From: a virus
Reading direction: 5' to 3' (one strand)
DNA: 27,797 nt
IMG/VR virus record: IMGVR_UViG_3300047564_000567
Coordinates: 1-27,797 of that record
Shown: positions 6,744-13,667 of the stretch, piece after piece
Layout of the letters: every line of letters begins with the position of its first letter
Numbering within the stretch: the first letter of the stretch is position 1
Notes under the pieces: generated by a model
What the model saw: only the letters and a program-made list of their open reading frames with translations
Told to the model about the DNA's origin: nothing
The model's database searches: none
Program-made: the position numbers and the translations under genes

Positions 6744-8758
6744 TCACCTAAAGATTGCTTAAACTGAGCGTCTGAAGCCTTTTTAGCCTCCATCTGAGCC
6801 AAGGCAATGCGCTCATTGCTGTCAATGTCCTTCTCTTTGAGGGCGATTTCAGCCAGTTTAACCCGGCGCTCGAAATCTTTGCTCTCATTGTCCTCGTTGA
6901 GGTTGTTGGACAGTGCTGCAATGTACTTTGCCTGTGCCACTTGCGGGGCAATCTCCGCTTCCACAGCAGATTTCTGTGCCTCAGCCGCTTCACGCTGCGC
7001 TTTAGCCTGCAACTCAGCAATCTGAGCCTGTAAAAGCGCCATTTGCATCTGTTGCTGCTGCATCGCCGCCTGTTGTTGCTCCGGATTCGGCTGATTCATC
7101 TGCGCCAAGGCACCCAGAATCTCGCCACGGTTGCTCAGGCTGCTGTTTTGAACAATTCCTTGCAGAATCAGCGGCAGAACCGGTGTCTCCGGGCCTAAAG
7201 TCTGCAACAGAGCAATCATTTGCTGCTGTTCAAACTCACGGGCCAAGATACCCAGCGTTGCGGTCGGGATAAACTCCATATCCTCGGCCGGATAACGGTC
7301 AGGATCAAACTGCATGTAGCGCCAAGCAGCCTTGTTGATGAAGGGGATCATGAAATCCTCTTGGAAATTCGACAAGGTGCGCTTGTATTTCTTGATAATC
7401 CCCGCCATCGCCATGCTCATGCCGCCAGCACCAGCATCACGCGGGGCATTGGAGGGCATTCCGGCGCTATCCACGGTGCCGGTAGCCTGCAACAGCATAC
7501 GCTCAAAGTTCTGAGCCGCTGCAACAGCGTTTTGATCGGTCTGACCGAACTTGAACGGGCTTAAAATCTCAGCCGGGTTGCCGTTTGTAAGGATTGCCTT
7601 ACCGGGCTTGATCTCAAACTTGGCTCCACGCGGCAGTCGCGTAGCATCCATAGCGATCATCGGGGCAGTTGTCAGCGCCAGAGAGTCCATATGGGCGCGT
7701 AACTGGCCGTCGATGGCCTTCTGCATGTTGTAAGCCTTCTCAACCGTGCCACGGCCCCAGAAACGACCGGGAACAGTGTCATCCTGGTACGCAATGACCG
7801 GACGATCCTTCATCATGTACGGGTTCGGCTCGGCTTTCAGCAGCAGACTGTCGTTGGCGATCACCACAATGGCTTCCACCAAGTTGCAATGCTCGTCTGC
7901 CTTGCTGCCTTCAGGGAATAATTCTTCGTATTCCTCGTCGTCGGTACCCTCAAGGTACTCACGCGGCACCAAACCGTAGTAAGTCAGCAGTTTAACTTTG
8001 TCATCGTCAAACTTACGGGCATCCTGAGTGGCCTCAAGAGCATCATCCGTAGGCATTGTGTCGATGTCTACCTTCTTGTAAATACCCTTTTCAATGCCTT
8101 CCACCACCTTGTGGATAGACACAAACTTCTCAATCGCCACGCCAAGGGCATCGTCGATGGTTTCAGCGTTGGGATCAATCAGGAAATTCTTGGGATTGAC
8201 CGGCTTTAACTTGATGCAGACACGCTCAGTCTCGGTAACGCCAATCGCAGCAGCTCCAGACATGCCCGGAATCGGCTGTGTGTCCGGCGTGTACTTGTAT
8301 TCGGACTTGACGACAATCTCACCGATGCCGGTGCCGTAGATTTCTGCCATCAACTCGATGTGGTCAACCGATTTCTTGATCTTGTCGCGGCTGAAATCCT
8401 CCATCAGTTGCTTCTTGATGGCTTCCACATCCAGCGGATTCTGGTTTACGTCCTTGATGTCATCCTTAATGTCAAAGAACTCACCGCTACCGAAGATGGC
8501 TTCCATGATCTCAGCGTGGCGGGTCTCCACAGCCTGCTGCGTGGCAGGGCTGATGATGCGGCTACGCTCAGACTCACGCATCCGGTCAGCAGAATCCCAC
8601 TGACCACGAAAGATGCGCTCATATTCCAGCCAGGAATCAAGGTAGTTACTGTCCCGGTGGTCACGCCAGCGGTCAGTATGGTCAACGATCCACGACACCA
8701 GTTCTTTTTCTTCTTCTGTCGGTTCGTCGAATTCAGGTTGCTTTTCGTAGTCTTCCAT
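6740..8758 (-). CDS. Portal protein (head-tail connector)
   Basis: This 672-aa protein would form the ring at the capsid vertex through which DNA is packaged. It has an N-terminal acidic part, a region with WLEYERIFRGQW and RSRIISPATQQAVETRHAEIMEA, a portal-core segment with DRPVIAYQDDTVPGRFWGRG and KAIDGQLRAHMD, and a long Gln/Ala-rich helical C-terminus (about 545-672), as in portals of podoviruses with a barrel domain. I chose the ATG at 8758 over two upstream GTG codons, because it overlaps the stop of the preceding gene (TGATG) as elsewhere in this operon. It lies between the terminase group and the fibre genes. No truncation is visible. Confidence 0.92.
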   Translation of the reverse strand: MEDYEKQPEFDEPTEEEKELVSWIVDHTDRWRDHRDSNYLDSWLEYERIFRGQWDSADRMRESERSRIISPATQQAVETRHAEIMEAIFGSGEFFDIKDDIKDVNQNPLDVEAIKKQLMEDFSRDKIKKSVDHIELMAEIYGTGIGEIVVKSEYKYTPDTQPIPGMSGAAAIGVTETERVCIKLKPVNPKNFLIDPNAETIDDALGVAIEKFVSIHKVVEGIEKGIYKKVDIDTMPTDDALEATQDARKFDDDKVKLLTYYGLVPREYLEGTDDEEYEELFPEGSKADEHCNLVEAIVVIANDSLLLKAEPNPYMMKDRPVIAYQDDTVPGRFWGRGTVEKAYNMQKAIDGQLRAHMDSLALTTAPMIAMDATRLPRGAKFEIKPGKAILTNGNPAEILSPFKFGQTDQNAVAAAQNFERMLLQATGTVDSAGMPSNAPRDAGAGGMSMAMAGIIKKYKRTLSNFQEDFMIPFINKAAWRYMQFDPDRYPAEDMEFIPTATLGILAREFEQQQMIALLQTLGPETPVLPLILQGIVQNSSLSNRGEILGALAQMNQPNPEQQQAAMQQQQMQMALLQAQIAELQAKAQREAAEAQKSAVEAEIAPQVAQAKYIAALSNNLNEDNESKDFERRVKLAEIALKEKDIDSNERIALAQMEAKKASDAQFKQSLGE

Positions 8759-9021
8759 CACCACTTCACCTTATCGGCCCAGTAAGCAGCAGACATCTTG
8801 CCCTTGGCAATGTTGTCGGCGTGTCGAGCCTTGAAAGATTTATTACGGGCAGTGCCTTCCGGAGAACCAGAAACACCTTGCTGTCCAAAACGGATAGTCT
8901 TTACTTGATCGCCATCTTTGGCTACCACCACATGACTCTTGGTTGGGTGGTCAGGTGTGCGCTTGGGCTTGTTGTAGCCAGAGACACCAGCACGGGTAAG
9001 CCGAGAGTCTTTGGTAGCCAT
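8758..9021 (-). CDS. Conserved basic phage protein, 87 aa
   Basis: The product starts MATKDSRLTRAGVSGYNKPK and contains VKTIRFGQQGVSG and HADNIAKGKMSAAYWADKVKW. I recognise this pattern as a small protein repeatedly found next to the portal gene in T7-like and related podoviruses. It is strongly basic (Lys, Arg and His rich) without a signal peptide or metal site, so DNA or virion association is likely but unproven. The gene overlaps the portal start and the end of the Cys-rich gene by single bases. I use the ATG at 9021, not an upstream one that would extend into the neighbour. Confidence 0.85.
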   Translation of the reverse strand: MATKDSRLTRAGVSGYNKPKRTPDHPTKSHVVVAKDGDQVKTIRFGQQGVSGSPEGTARNKSFKARHADNIAKGKMSAAYWADKVKW

Positions 9022-9128
9022 CACTTGCCCTTCATCATGCACTTACCGGCTTTCTTGCACTTGGCCGGAGTAGGGCACCCTGCACAGGGCTTGAATTCTT
9101 TCATCGGGATTGTCTTTTTAGTAGCCAT
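9021..9128 (-). CDS. Cys/Lys-rich mini-protein, 35 aa
   Basis: This 35-residue product (MATKKTIPMKEFKPCAGC at the start) has four Cys in the spacing C-x2-C, then C-x5-C, and ten Lys. This suggests a small metal-binding fold. The start has a GGT-type ribosome site and its stop overlaps the next start (TGATGG). No function is known. Its placement in the terminase-portal interval is conserved in style with related phages. Confidence 0.7.
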   Translation of the reverse strand: MATKKTIPMKEFKPCAGCPTPAKCKKAGKCMMKGK

Positions 9129-9279
9129 TCTTTTTACCTTTCTTGGCAGTCTTGGCTGCATCCTTGAAGTCCTTGGCGCTAGGGGCACCCTTGTCACCCG
9201 GCTTACGCATCTTCTCACCGCTACCGGCTTCGATGCGCTTACGCTTGGCGTTGATGTTTGCGTACAGTCCTGGTTTCAT
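9118..9279 (-). CDS. Conserved Lys-rich phage protein, 53 aa
   Basis: The product begins MKPGLYANINAKRKRIEAGS and continues with GEKMRKPGDKGAPSAKDF and a poly-Lys tail. It is a short basic protein that I have seen directly after the large terminase in podoviruses of this type. It starts one base before the terminase stop and overlaps the next gene by 11 bases. The charge suggests nucleic-acid or virion association. The biochemical role is unknown. Confidence 0.8.
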   Translation of the reverse strand: MKPGLYANINAKRKRIEAGSGEKMRKPGDKGAPSAKDFKDAAKTAKKGKKNGY

Positions 9280-10536
9280 TTAGTACCCCGCTACTTTGTC
9301 CATAATGACGTAATCTTCTTCGTCATAGTCTTGGTTATAGTTTGCTACGGCTAACTGATCTATGTAGGAGAGCGCATCAACAAGATCATCGTGAACGCCA
9401 GCAGTAGGAAACATAATAAGTTGGTCTTTAAATTCTTCCCAATCTTCTTCTTCATTGAACGAAATCCTGCCGTGCTCCATGCGGCCCTGAAGACTCCAGA
9501 CAACCCGATCAGTCTTTTTCTTGTTGCCGTGAGTAAGGTCTTGAATGTGTGCATAAATGTTATTCTTCCTCATCAAGTCATTCAGATAGGGCAGAACAGC
9601 ATTCTTCAATGCCCCTCGTTCAATACCAACTCCAATCGGCTGATAGTCCCGGATTGTTTTCAGGATGTTTACCGCTGTCTCTCGGATGTCCCACCGACCA
9701 TGCAGAATCTTGTCAACCCACCAGTTGCCGTTGTCTTCCAACTTTACAATTGCAATCGCAGTCTCATCCAGCCGCTTCTTGGAGGCTGTTGCCTGCTTGC
9801 CTACTTCCTCAAAGCCAGCCAAGTCGATAGCCACGACATACTGACCGTACTGAGGCTCAGGTGCAGTCTTGAACCATTCTTCCTTGAAGACATCAGAACC
9901 AGCATTGTCGAAGGAACTTAAATATTCCTGTTTGAACGCAAACGAGCTAAGTGTACGCTTAGCCGCTTCAATTTCCTTAGGGTCGATCGTCTCGTTGTCT
10001 GCTGTAGTGAAGTGCCAACTTTTCCATTCGTCATCTGTCCCATCTTGACCAAACTTAAAAGTATCGTAAAACCAATTACGACCTGAAGGAGTAGAAATGA
10101 AAAGAGCACGACCTTTTTTGTCTGAGAGAGCAGCACGAAGAATCTTTTCCCAAACTTCCTGCTTAATGAACGCACACTCATCTAGCACCAGATACGTTAA
10201 GGACACACCACGAAGGCTGTCGGGGTTATCGGCACCACGCACCAGAATCTTCCTGCCGTTAATCAGGCTGATCTCCAGGTTGTTAACGTGGCTAGACTTG
10301 ATGACTGGCCTACCTAAGTCCTGAAGCAAGTCCCAGATAATTGTCCGGGCTTGTCCCATCGTAGGGGCCACATACATCACGCTAGACCCTTCCGGGCAAT
10401 TCAGAGCCTCAATCAACAGGCTCACGGCAGACAGGCGGGACTTACCACAACGTCGTCCGGCAGCAACCACCTTGAATCGGGTGGGGTCTGTAAACACCTT
10501 CTTTTGCCATTCCAGCAGCTTGAAGTTAAGTTCCAT
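9280..10536 (-). CDS. terL: Terminase large subunit (DNA packaging ATPase/nuclease)
   Basis: This 418-aa motor pumps DNA into the prohead and cuts the concatemer. The N-terminal ATPase has Walker A VVAAGRRCGKS (about residues 24-34), Walker B with catalytic Glu in YLVLDECAF, and the coupling motif FISTPSG. The C-terminal RNase H-like nuclease has VAIDLAG, an acidic residue in GVGIERGA and the DDLVDAL motif, the expected three metal-binding sites. The length fits compact podovirus terminases. Two adjacent ATG codons (10539 and 10536) are possible starts. The gene overlaps the small subunit by 11-14 bases, indicating coupled synthesis. Confidence 0.96.
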   Translation of the reverse strand: MELNFKLLEWQKKVFTDPTRFKVVAAGRRCGKSRLSAVSLLIEALNCPEGSSVMYVAPTMGQARTIIWDLLQDLGRPVIKSSHVNNLEISLINGRKILVRGADNPDSLRGVSLTYLVLDECAFIKQEVWEKILRAALSDKKGRALFISTPSGRNWFYDTFKFGQDGTDDEWKSWHFTTADNETIDPKEIEAAKRTLSSFAFKQEYLSSFDNAGSDVFKEEWFKTAPEPQYGQYVVAIDLAGFEEVGKQATASKKRLDETAIAIVKLEDNGNWWVDKILHGRWDIRETAVNILKTIRDYQPIGVGIERGALKNAVLPYLNDLMRKNNIYAHIQDLTHGNKKKTDRVVWSLQGRMEHGRISFNEEEDWEEFKDQLIMFPTAGVHDDLVDALSYIDQLAVANYNQDYDEEDYVIMDKVAGY

Positions 10537-10909
10537 CATCTTCCTCCCGGTACTCTACGTCCTGAACCTCCTCCACCACCTCAGCGGTAGGCTGGTTCAA
10601 CCCGGAGATATTAATGCTGATTTGTGGCATAGAACCACCCTGCTTGGCTTGGTCAAAAGCAGACACCGGAACAACCCGGTCTACAACCAACTTCCAGGCA
10701 GCAGCTTGGTGGGGGTGCTCATCGTTAAGGGCAGCATCAAATATCTTCTCTAAGACCTTAGAAGATTTCGGGGACAACAACATTCTGTCCCTATACTCAT
10801 TGATGATGGCTGCTGTCCCTTTAGGACGACCAACAGACCTACTTTCCTTCATTTCCTTCAAGGCTGTCTTAGGCGGACGGCCTTTAGGATTTCCACTTGG
10901 TTTTGTCAT
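10526..10909 (-). CDS. terS: Probable terminase small subunit
   Basis: This 127-aa protein is the first gene of the late minus-strand arm and lies next to the large terminase, the usual place for the DNA-recognition subunit. The N-terminus holds two GRP motifs (GNPKGRPPKTAL and SVGRPKGTAA) that suit DNA binding. A central helical part (DRMLLSPKSSKVLEKIFDAAL, AAAWKLVVDRV) follows, and the acidic tail (EVVEEVQDVEYREEDDG) would contact TerL. It has an AAGGTG ribosome site. A strong sigma70 promoter lies about 50 bases upstream. The name rests on context and composition; some proteins of this kind carry only a family label such as DUF5681. Confidence 0.8.
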   Translation of the reverse strand: MTKPSGNPKGRPPKTALKEMKESRSVGRPKGTAAIINEYRDRMLLSPKSSKVLEKIFDAALNDEHPHQAAAWKLVVDRVVPVSAFDQAKQGGSMPQISINISGLNQPTAEVVEEVQDVEYREEDDGT

Positions 10910-10958
10910 CTTTCACCTTTACCCCTGACGGGAGGACAATCTTCCACTCATACCTATT

Positions 10959-10986
10959 ATTATACCATACTTTTTACAAAAGTCAA
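10959..10986 (-). promoter_or_regulatory. Strong sigma70 promoter for the terminase/portal operon
   Basis: On the minus strand TTGACT (10986-10981) and TATAAT (10964-10959) are 16 bp apart, with an extended -10 (TGG directly before TATAAT). Transcription would begin near 10952 and reach TerS after a leader of about 40 bases. Confidence 0.8.
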
Positions 10987-10995
10987 CACTTTTGT
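10976..10995. promoter_or_regulatory. Inverted repeat over the late promoter -35 (possible operator)
   Basis: ACAAAAGT (10976-10983) and ACTTTTGT (10988-10995) form a perfect 8-bp inverted repeat with a 4-bp centre. It covers the -35 hexamer of the TerS promoter, so a dimeric protein bound here would block it. No repressor candidate is evident in the window. Confidence 0.45.
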
Positions 10996-11055
10996 TGAAG
11001 ACAACCCAAAGAAAGTTAGACAACATCAAGGTGTCAGGATTCTGTAAGTGTTCTC

Positions 11056-11155
11056 TACTTTAAAGTTACTTTAATGTATATATACTTATAGTATTACTTC
11101 TTTAATGATTACTTTAATAGTGTATTTACTTATAAAGTAATACTTATAAAGTAAC
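11056..11155. repeat. AT-rich repeat block (ACTTTAA / ACTTATAAAGTAA)
   Basis: The block contains the perfect palindrome ACTTTAAAGT (11057-11066), further ACTTTAA copies at 11068 and 11111, and two direct copies of ACTTATAAAGTAA at 11128-11140 and 11142-11154 (14-nt period). It resembles a DNA-unwinding element or a set of protein sites. The 15-nt TTACTTTAATGTATA recurs at 14280-14294. Confidence 0.6.
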
Positions 11156-11460
11156 ATCTATGTTAACGTCCTAGTACTATAGAGTATAGGGTAACACAGA
11201 AGTCTGATCTTGTCAAGCACTTTCTTCAGTCTTTACACAAGAAGGCTTTAAAGGCTCTATAAGCCCTTGATGGGCTGTCTCGCTACCCTGCCATAGCCTT
11301 GTCTGTTTTAAGGGCTTGTAGGCTGTTTTAGAGGCTTCTAGGCGTATTGACCTTTGGTTGTGTCTTAGTTTATGGGTTCCCTTCCTAGTTCCCCATTCAG
11401 GGTGTCCAGATTCCACCGTCCTAGTCCTTCATCTGTCCCCAATTAAGTCCTTATAGATCA

Positions 11461-11486
11461 AACACTTACACTATTTCTTAAGTGTT
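11461..11486. repeat. Inverted repeat AACACTTA / TAAGTGTT
   Basis: A perfect 8-bp inverted repeat with a 10-nt loop lies in non-coding DNA. No T-run directly follows on either strand, so it is more likely a protein site or structural element than a terminator. Confidence 0.45.
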
Positions 11487-11545
11487 GCTATCCTGGCTAC
11501 AACTGTTCTTATTTTACTTCTTTTTCAGTTATCTTTTTTGTGTAC

Positions 11546-11590
11546 GGGAGGGGCTCCCACAATAATTCCTCAACAGTCAGTACCCCTCCC
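11546..11590. repeat. GGGAGGGG / CCCCTCCC inverted repeat with C-run
   Basis: The arms are 11546-11553 and 11583-11590, separated by 29 bases, and each is preceded by GTAC or GTA. The second arm continues into a run of seven C. The first arm also forms a small local hairpin GGGAG/CTCCC. Nothing else explains the homopolymer. Confidence 0.4.
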
Positions 11591-11609
11591 CCCCTGTCAA
11601 GTTAGTAAG

Positions 11610-11657
11610 CACACACTATAGGTAGCGTGTCAGTGAGCACTCACACACTATAGGTAG
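11610..11657 (+). repeat. Exact 16-nt tandem repeat CACACACTATAGGTAG, two copies
   Basis: Copies are at 11610-11625 and 11642-11657, a period of 32 bp (three helical turns). Each is preceded by a related AGTAAGCAC or AGTGAGCAC segment, and a third such segment (AGTAAGCACTCACATGACC, from about 11679) lacks the TATAGG part. An inverted repeat GTGAG-CA-CTCAC (11633-11644) lies between copies. The CACTATAGGTAG core differs from the T7 promoter core CACTATAGGGAG at one position. They may be iterons or phage-polymerase promoters. Confidence 0.6.
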
Positions 11658-11714
11658 TGTACCACACCAGGCTTGTAAGTAAGCACTCACATGACCTGGG
11701 AAGTTACTCACAAG

Positions 11715-11723
11715 TTATCCACA
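11715..11723 (+). promoter_or_regulatory. Perfect DnaA box
   Basis: TTATCCACA matches the E. coli DnaA box consensus at all nine positions. It lies in non-coding DNA just after the tandem repeats. A single box is weak evidence alone, but its position supports use of host DnaA at this region. Confidence 0.55.
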
Positions 11724-11852
11724 AGGGGCGAGTAAGGGGCGATGTGGGACCATATAAGAGGTACTATCAAGGGACAACCCAGTGCCTCGGTCTCTCACAC
11801 AATGTTACTTTGTAAAGTATTGTAAAGATAGAGAAACCTAGGGCTTACCCTA

Positions 11853-11882
11853 TAGACAACCCTGCAGCGGGGGCGTTATAGT
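11853..11882 (+). promoter_or_regulatory. Probable sigma70 promoter of the first early gene
   Basis: TAGACA (11853-11858) and TATAGT (11877-11882) are 18 bp apart. The predicted start near 11889 would begin at an ATCGC...GCGAT element (11889-11912) that also holds a CGCAAGC direct repeat, possibly regulatory. The first early gene starts at 11931. Confidence 0.45.
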
Positions 11883-11930
11883 TACTACATCGCAAGCAAT
11901 AACGCAAGCGATACAACCCAAGAGGACAAC

Positions 11931-12209
11931 ATGAAGATCAGTACCGAACACATTCGCTGGGATGTTATGGTGGGTGACGCAAGCACAGGCGACGATTATG
12001 TAGCGTGCTACTGCGCCGACAATGAGGGCCTTGTGCAAGTGGTGGACTATGGGGATCGTGGGGTAACTATCGAGGACCAGTTATATGTTGTGAAACGATT
12101 TCCCAAAGTAGATACGGAGGAGCATATTTTGGATATCTTGAAGGATGCTGAAAAATACTTAGCCGCAACATATAATGATGTGTTTCAGGATTTCCGGATT
12201 GATCGTTGA
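11931..12209 (+). CDS. Hypothetical early protein, 92 aa
   Basis: This is the first gene of the plus-strand arm. The product begins MKISTEHIRWDVMVGDASTG and has a mixed beta then helical pattern (VKRFPKVDTEEHILDILKDAEKYLAATY). It is acidic, without signal peptide, membrane segment or metal site. The start has a good AGAGGA ribosome site five bases before the ATG. First genes of early phage arms often act on the host (shut-off or anti-defence), but nothing in the sequence shows which. Its stop codon overlaps the -35 of the next promoter. Confidence 0.75.
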   Translation: MKISTEHIRWDVMVGDASTGDDYVACYCADNEGLVQVVDYGDRGVTIEDQLYVVKRFPKVDTEEHILDILKDAEKYLAATYNDVFQDFRIDR

Positions 12210-12234
12210 CAATATCCACTGTAGCGCCTACAAT
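12206..12234 (+). promoter_or_regulatory. Strong early sigma70 promoter
   Basis: TTGACA (12206-12211) is followed after exactly 17 bp by TACAAT (12229-12234). The -35 overlaps the stop of the first early gene. Transcription would start near 12241, ahead of the 60-aa gene. Confidence 0.8.
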
Positions 12235-12283
12235 GTGGGCGCTGTGGTGGGCACTGTCGCCCTGTCACCCTGGAGCTACTAGC

Positions 12284-12466
12284 ATGTTGATTCCCGTCTA
12301 TGACAATCGAACCATTGTGGCCTATGCGCGCAGCGCCAAACACGCCCAGACTATCCTGCGCGGTATGCTGCAGCATATCCCCAAAGGATGGAAAATCACT
12401 GTTCGCGAGCGTGATACCAGCATCATTGACCTACCCGCTGGCCTGGTCTATTCTGTCCACCCGTAA
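12284..12466 (+). CDS. Hypothetical early protein, 60 aa
   Basis: The product (MLIPVYDNRTIVAYARSAKH at the start) is a small basic alpha/beta protein with a predicted strand-helix-strand order and no recognised motif. I chose the ATG at 12284 over an upstream in-frame ATG because it follows a GGAG-type site and because the upstream one lies in the promoter region. It is probably transcribed from the promoter at 12206. Function unknown. Confidence 0.7.
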   Translation: MLIPVYDNRTIVAYARSAKHAQTILRGMLQHIPKGWKITVRERDTSIIDLPAGLVYSVHP

Positions 12467-12477
12467 TAACCCCACAC

Positions 12478-12506
12478 TTGCAAGGGGCTTTCCTGGCCCC
12501 TACAAT
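12478..12506 (+). promoter_or_regulatory. Early sigma70 promoter
   Basis: TTGCAA (12478-12483), a 17-bp spacer and TACAAT (12501-12506) lie in the gap between two early genes. Transcription would start near 12513, ahead of the 69-aa gene. The -10 context (CCCCTACAATG) closely resembles that of the previous promoter. Confidence 0.75.
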
Positions 12507-12539
12507 GCACCCATCACTAACCCTACGGAGAAACACACT

Positions 12540-12749
12540 ATGACCACCGAAGCAACCCTTTTGATGACGTTCCGCGACCGCATCTCCGGCTTTGCAGGGC
12601 AGGAAGGCCGCAACAACCCTGAGCTTCAGCAGGCCGTCAAAGCCGCTGGCGCAGACATTGTGAAAGCCCTGCAGCAGAACCATGGGCATTCCCTCGCGGA
12701 TGCTGTGGCCCTGCTGCGTATGGTTCTGAACGGCCTTAACATCAAGTGA
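12540..12749 (+). CDS. Hypothetical early protein, 69 aa
   Basis: The product (MTTEATLLMTFRDRISGFAG at the start) is almost entirely helical by eye, with two amphipathic segments (ELQQAVKAAGADIVKALQQN and SLADAVALLRMVLNGLNIK). There is no Cys cluster or membrane span. Its ATG follows GGAG by nine bases, slightly long. It lies 34 bases after the promoter at 12478-12506. Function unknown; a small helical early protein could bind a host enzyme. Confidence 0.7.
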   Translation: MTTEATLLMTFRDRISGFAGQEGRNNPELQQAVKAAGADIVKALQQNHGHSLADAVALLRMVLNGLNIK

Positions 12750-12756
12750 GACACAC

Positions 12757-12840
12757 ATGGCTGACATTCTTACCTCTATCATCTTGGGCATGATCTCTGC
12801 CGCTCTTGCCCTGGCGTACTTTGACGTTCTGTTTTTCTGA
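12757..12840 (+). CDS. Single-span membrane mini-protein, 27 aa (tentative)
   Basis: A 27-codon frame begins MADILTSIILGMISAALALA and ends YFDVLFF, a nearly continuous hydrophobic helix long enough to cross the membrane once. It fits exactly between two genes (7 bases after one and 24 before the next), which supports it being real. The ribosome site is weak (GTGAG), and such short frames can arise by chance. Confidence 0.5.
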   Translation: MADILTSIILGMISAALALAYFDVLFF

Positions 12841-12864
12841 CCCTAAACCATTGGAAACCATATC

Positions 12865-13194
12865 ATGAAAACCCGCGTAACACTCGACGATTTTGTGCAA
12901 GCATTCAAGGATCATGGCCGCGAATCGCAATTCTCGCGCCCTGCGCTGTACGGCCTGTTCAATTACTTGGAACAGTACGAGGAAGATACGGGCGAGGATG
13001 TCGATCTTGACGTTATCGCGCTTTGCTGCGACTACACAGAGGCCGACTACAAAGACATTGCAGACGACTATGGGATTGACGTTTCTGAGTGCGCCGATGT
13101 CGAGGATATGCGCGAAGCTGTCTTGAATCACCTTCAGGATGAAACCCTGGTTGTCTGGTATGATGACGAAAGCGTGCTTTTTGCTAACTTCTGA
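12865..13194 (+). CDS. Acidic conserved early protein, 109 aa
   Basis: The product begins MKTRVTLDDFVQAFKDHGRE and contains FNYLEQYEEDTGEDVDLDV and IALCCDYTEADYKDIADDYG. I recognise this pattern (FS-AL-LF-YLE then DVIALCC-YTE) from unnamed proteins in many tailed phages of Gram-negative hosts. It is very acidic, with Asp/Glu about a quarter of the residues. DNA mimicry is therefore conceivable but is only inference. No enzyme motif is visible. Ribosome site GGAAA precedes the ATG, and a GAGGTG site for the next gene follows the stop. Confidence 0.8.
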   Translation: MKTRVTLDDFVQAFKDHGRESQFSRPALYGLFNYLEQYEEDTGEDVDLDVIALCCDYTEADYKDIADDYGIDVSECADVEDMREAVLNHLQDETLVVWYDDESVLFANF

Positions 13195-13203
13195 GGTGCT
13201 ACT

Positions 13204-13347
13204 ATGTACGAGGTAAGGTTTAGAACAAGCGGCATCGTAGCGGTGCGCTTCACCAGCAGGGGCGCTGCTGCTGCATGGGTGCAGCGTAACGATACCGACG
13301 CCGAGGGCAACCCTGTCGGGATGTTCACCATTGTAAAGGTGAAATGA
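13204..13347 (+). CDS. Hypothetical early protein, 47 aa
   Basis: This 47-codon gene (MYEVRFRTSGIVAVRFTSRG at the start) has a good GAGGTG ribosome site six bases before the ATG. The pattern is strand, strand, helix (GAAAAWVQRN), strand (MFTIVKVK), as in small phage proteins that act on host factors. Its stop is followed after one base by the ATG of the next gene. Function unknown. Confidence 0.7.
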   Translation: MYEVRFRTSGIVAVRFTSRGAAAAWVQRNDTDAEGNPVGMFTIVKVK

Positions 13348-13348
13348 A

Positions 13349-13546
13349 ATGTCAAACTACTGTCTTGCAACCGTTCGTTTTCGTCCAGGGGCGCAGCCTT
13401 ACACCTACAAAACCGACGCCGGTATTCAGGTTGGCGACAAAATATCGATTTATTCGTGGGTCAGTCAGTCAAGGGTAAGCCTACCCGTGGAAGAAATCAA
13501 ACCGATGGACGACAAAACATCATACACTTACGCAAGAAAGGACTAA
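13349..13546 (+). CDS. Hypothetical early protein, 65 aa
   Basis: The product (MSNYCLATVRFRPGAQPYTY at the start) is small, beta-rich and neutral to basic. GIQVGDKISIYSW suggests an SH3-like barrel, but this is a visual impression only. It sits between two genes with one-base gaps and presumably is translated with them. Function unknown. Confidence 0.7.
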   Translation: MSNYCLATVRFRPGAQPYTYKTDAGIQVGDKISIYSWVSQSRVSLPVEEIKPMDDKTSYTYARKD

Positions 13547-13547
13547 C

Positions 13548-13667
13548 ATGGAGCACTCTGTACCGATGCACATTGAAGAGCTTCTTACCCTGCTGGAGGA
13601 GATTCAGGCGGGGGATGAAGTAGAAATTTTCGACTATATCGACGACGAGGAAATGAACGATGAATAA
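13548..13667 (+). CDS. Acidic mini-protein, 39 aa
   Basis: This 39-codon gene has a strong AAAGGA ribosome site. The product (MEHSVPMHIEELLTLLEEIQ, then a tail with DYIDDEEMNDE) is a short amphipathic helix followed by a very acidic tail. The stop overlaps the start of the signal-peptide protein. Function unknown. The clear ribosome site and packing argue that it is real. Confidence 0.65.
   Translation: MEHSVPMHIEELLTLLEEIQAGDEVEIFDYIDDEEMNDE

Larger units (their letters stand above)
10910..11930. other. Divergent non-coding control region, candidate replication origin
   Basis: This is about 1 kb without a convincing gene between the minus-strand late arm and the plus-strand early arm. From left to right it holds the TerS promoter with an inverted repeat, an AT-rich block with repeated ACTTTAA and ACTTATAAAGTAA elements (11056-11155), a block with many AGGCT/GGGCT copies (about 11245-11345), an inverted repeat at 11461-11486, a G-run/C-run pair (11546-11590), the exact 16-nt tandem repeat, a perfect DnaA box (11715-11723) and a promoter before the first early gene. 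AT-rich DNA, iteron-like repeats and a DnaA box are the usual parts of an origin, but origin function is inference. Confidence 0.6.

Noticed and set aside
11194-11213. TTGACA-like sequence on the minus strand near 11209
   Set aside because: The bases 17 bp downstream (TACCCT) do not make a credible -10, so this is not called a promoter.
11213-11416. A 67-codon minus-strand frame in the control region
   Set aside because: It begins with GTG without a convincing ribosome site, has no recognisable pattern, and lies in a repeat-rich non-coding block. It is more likely chance.
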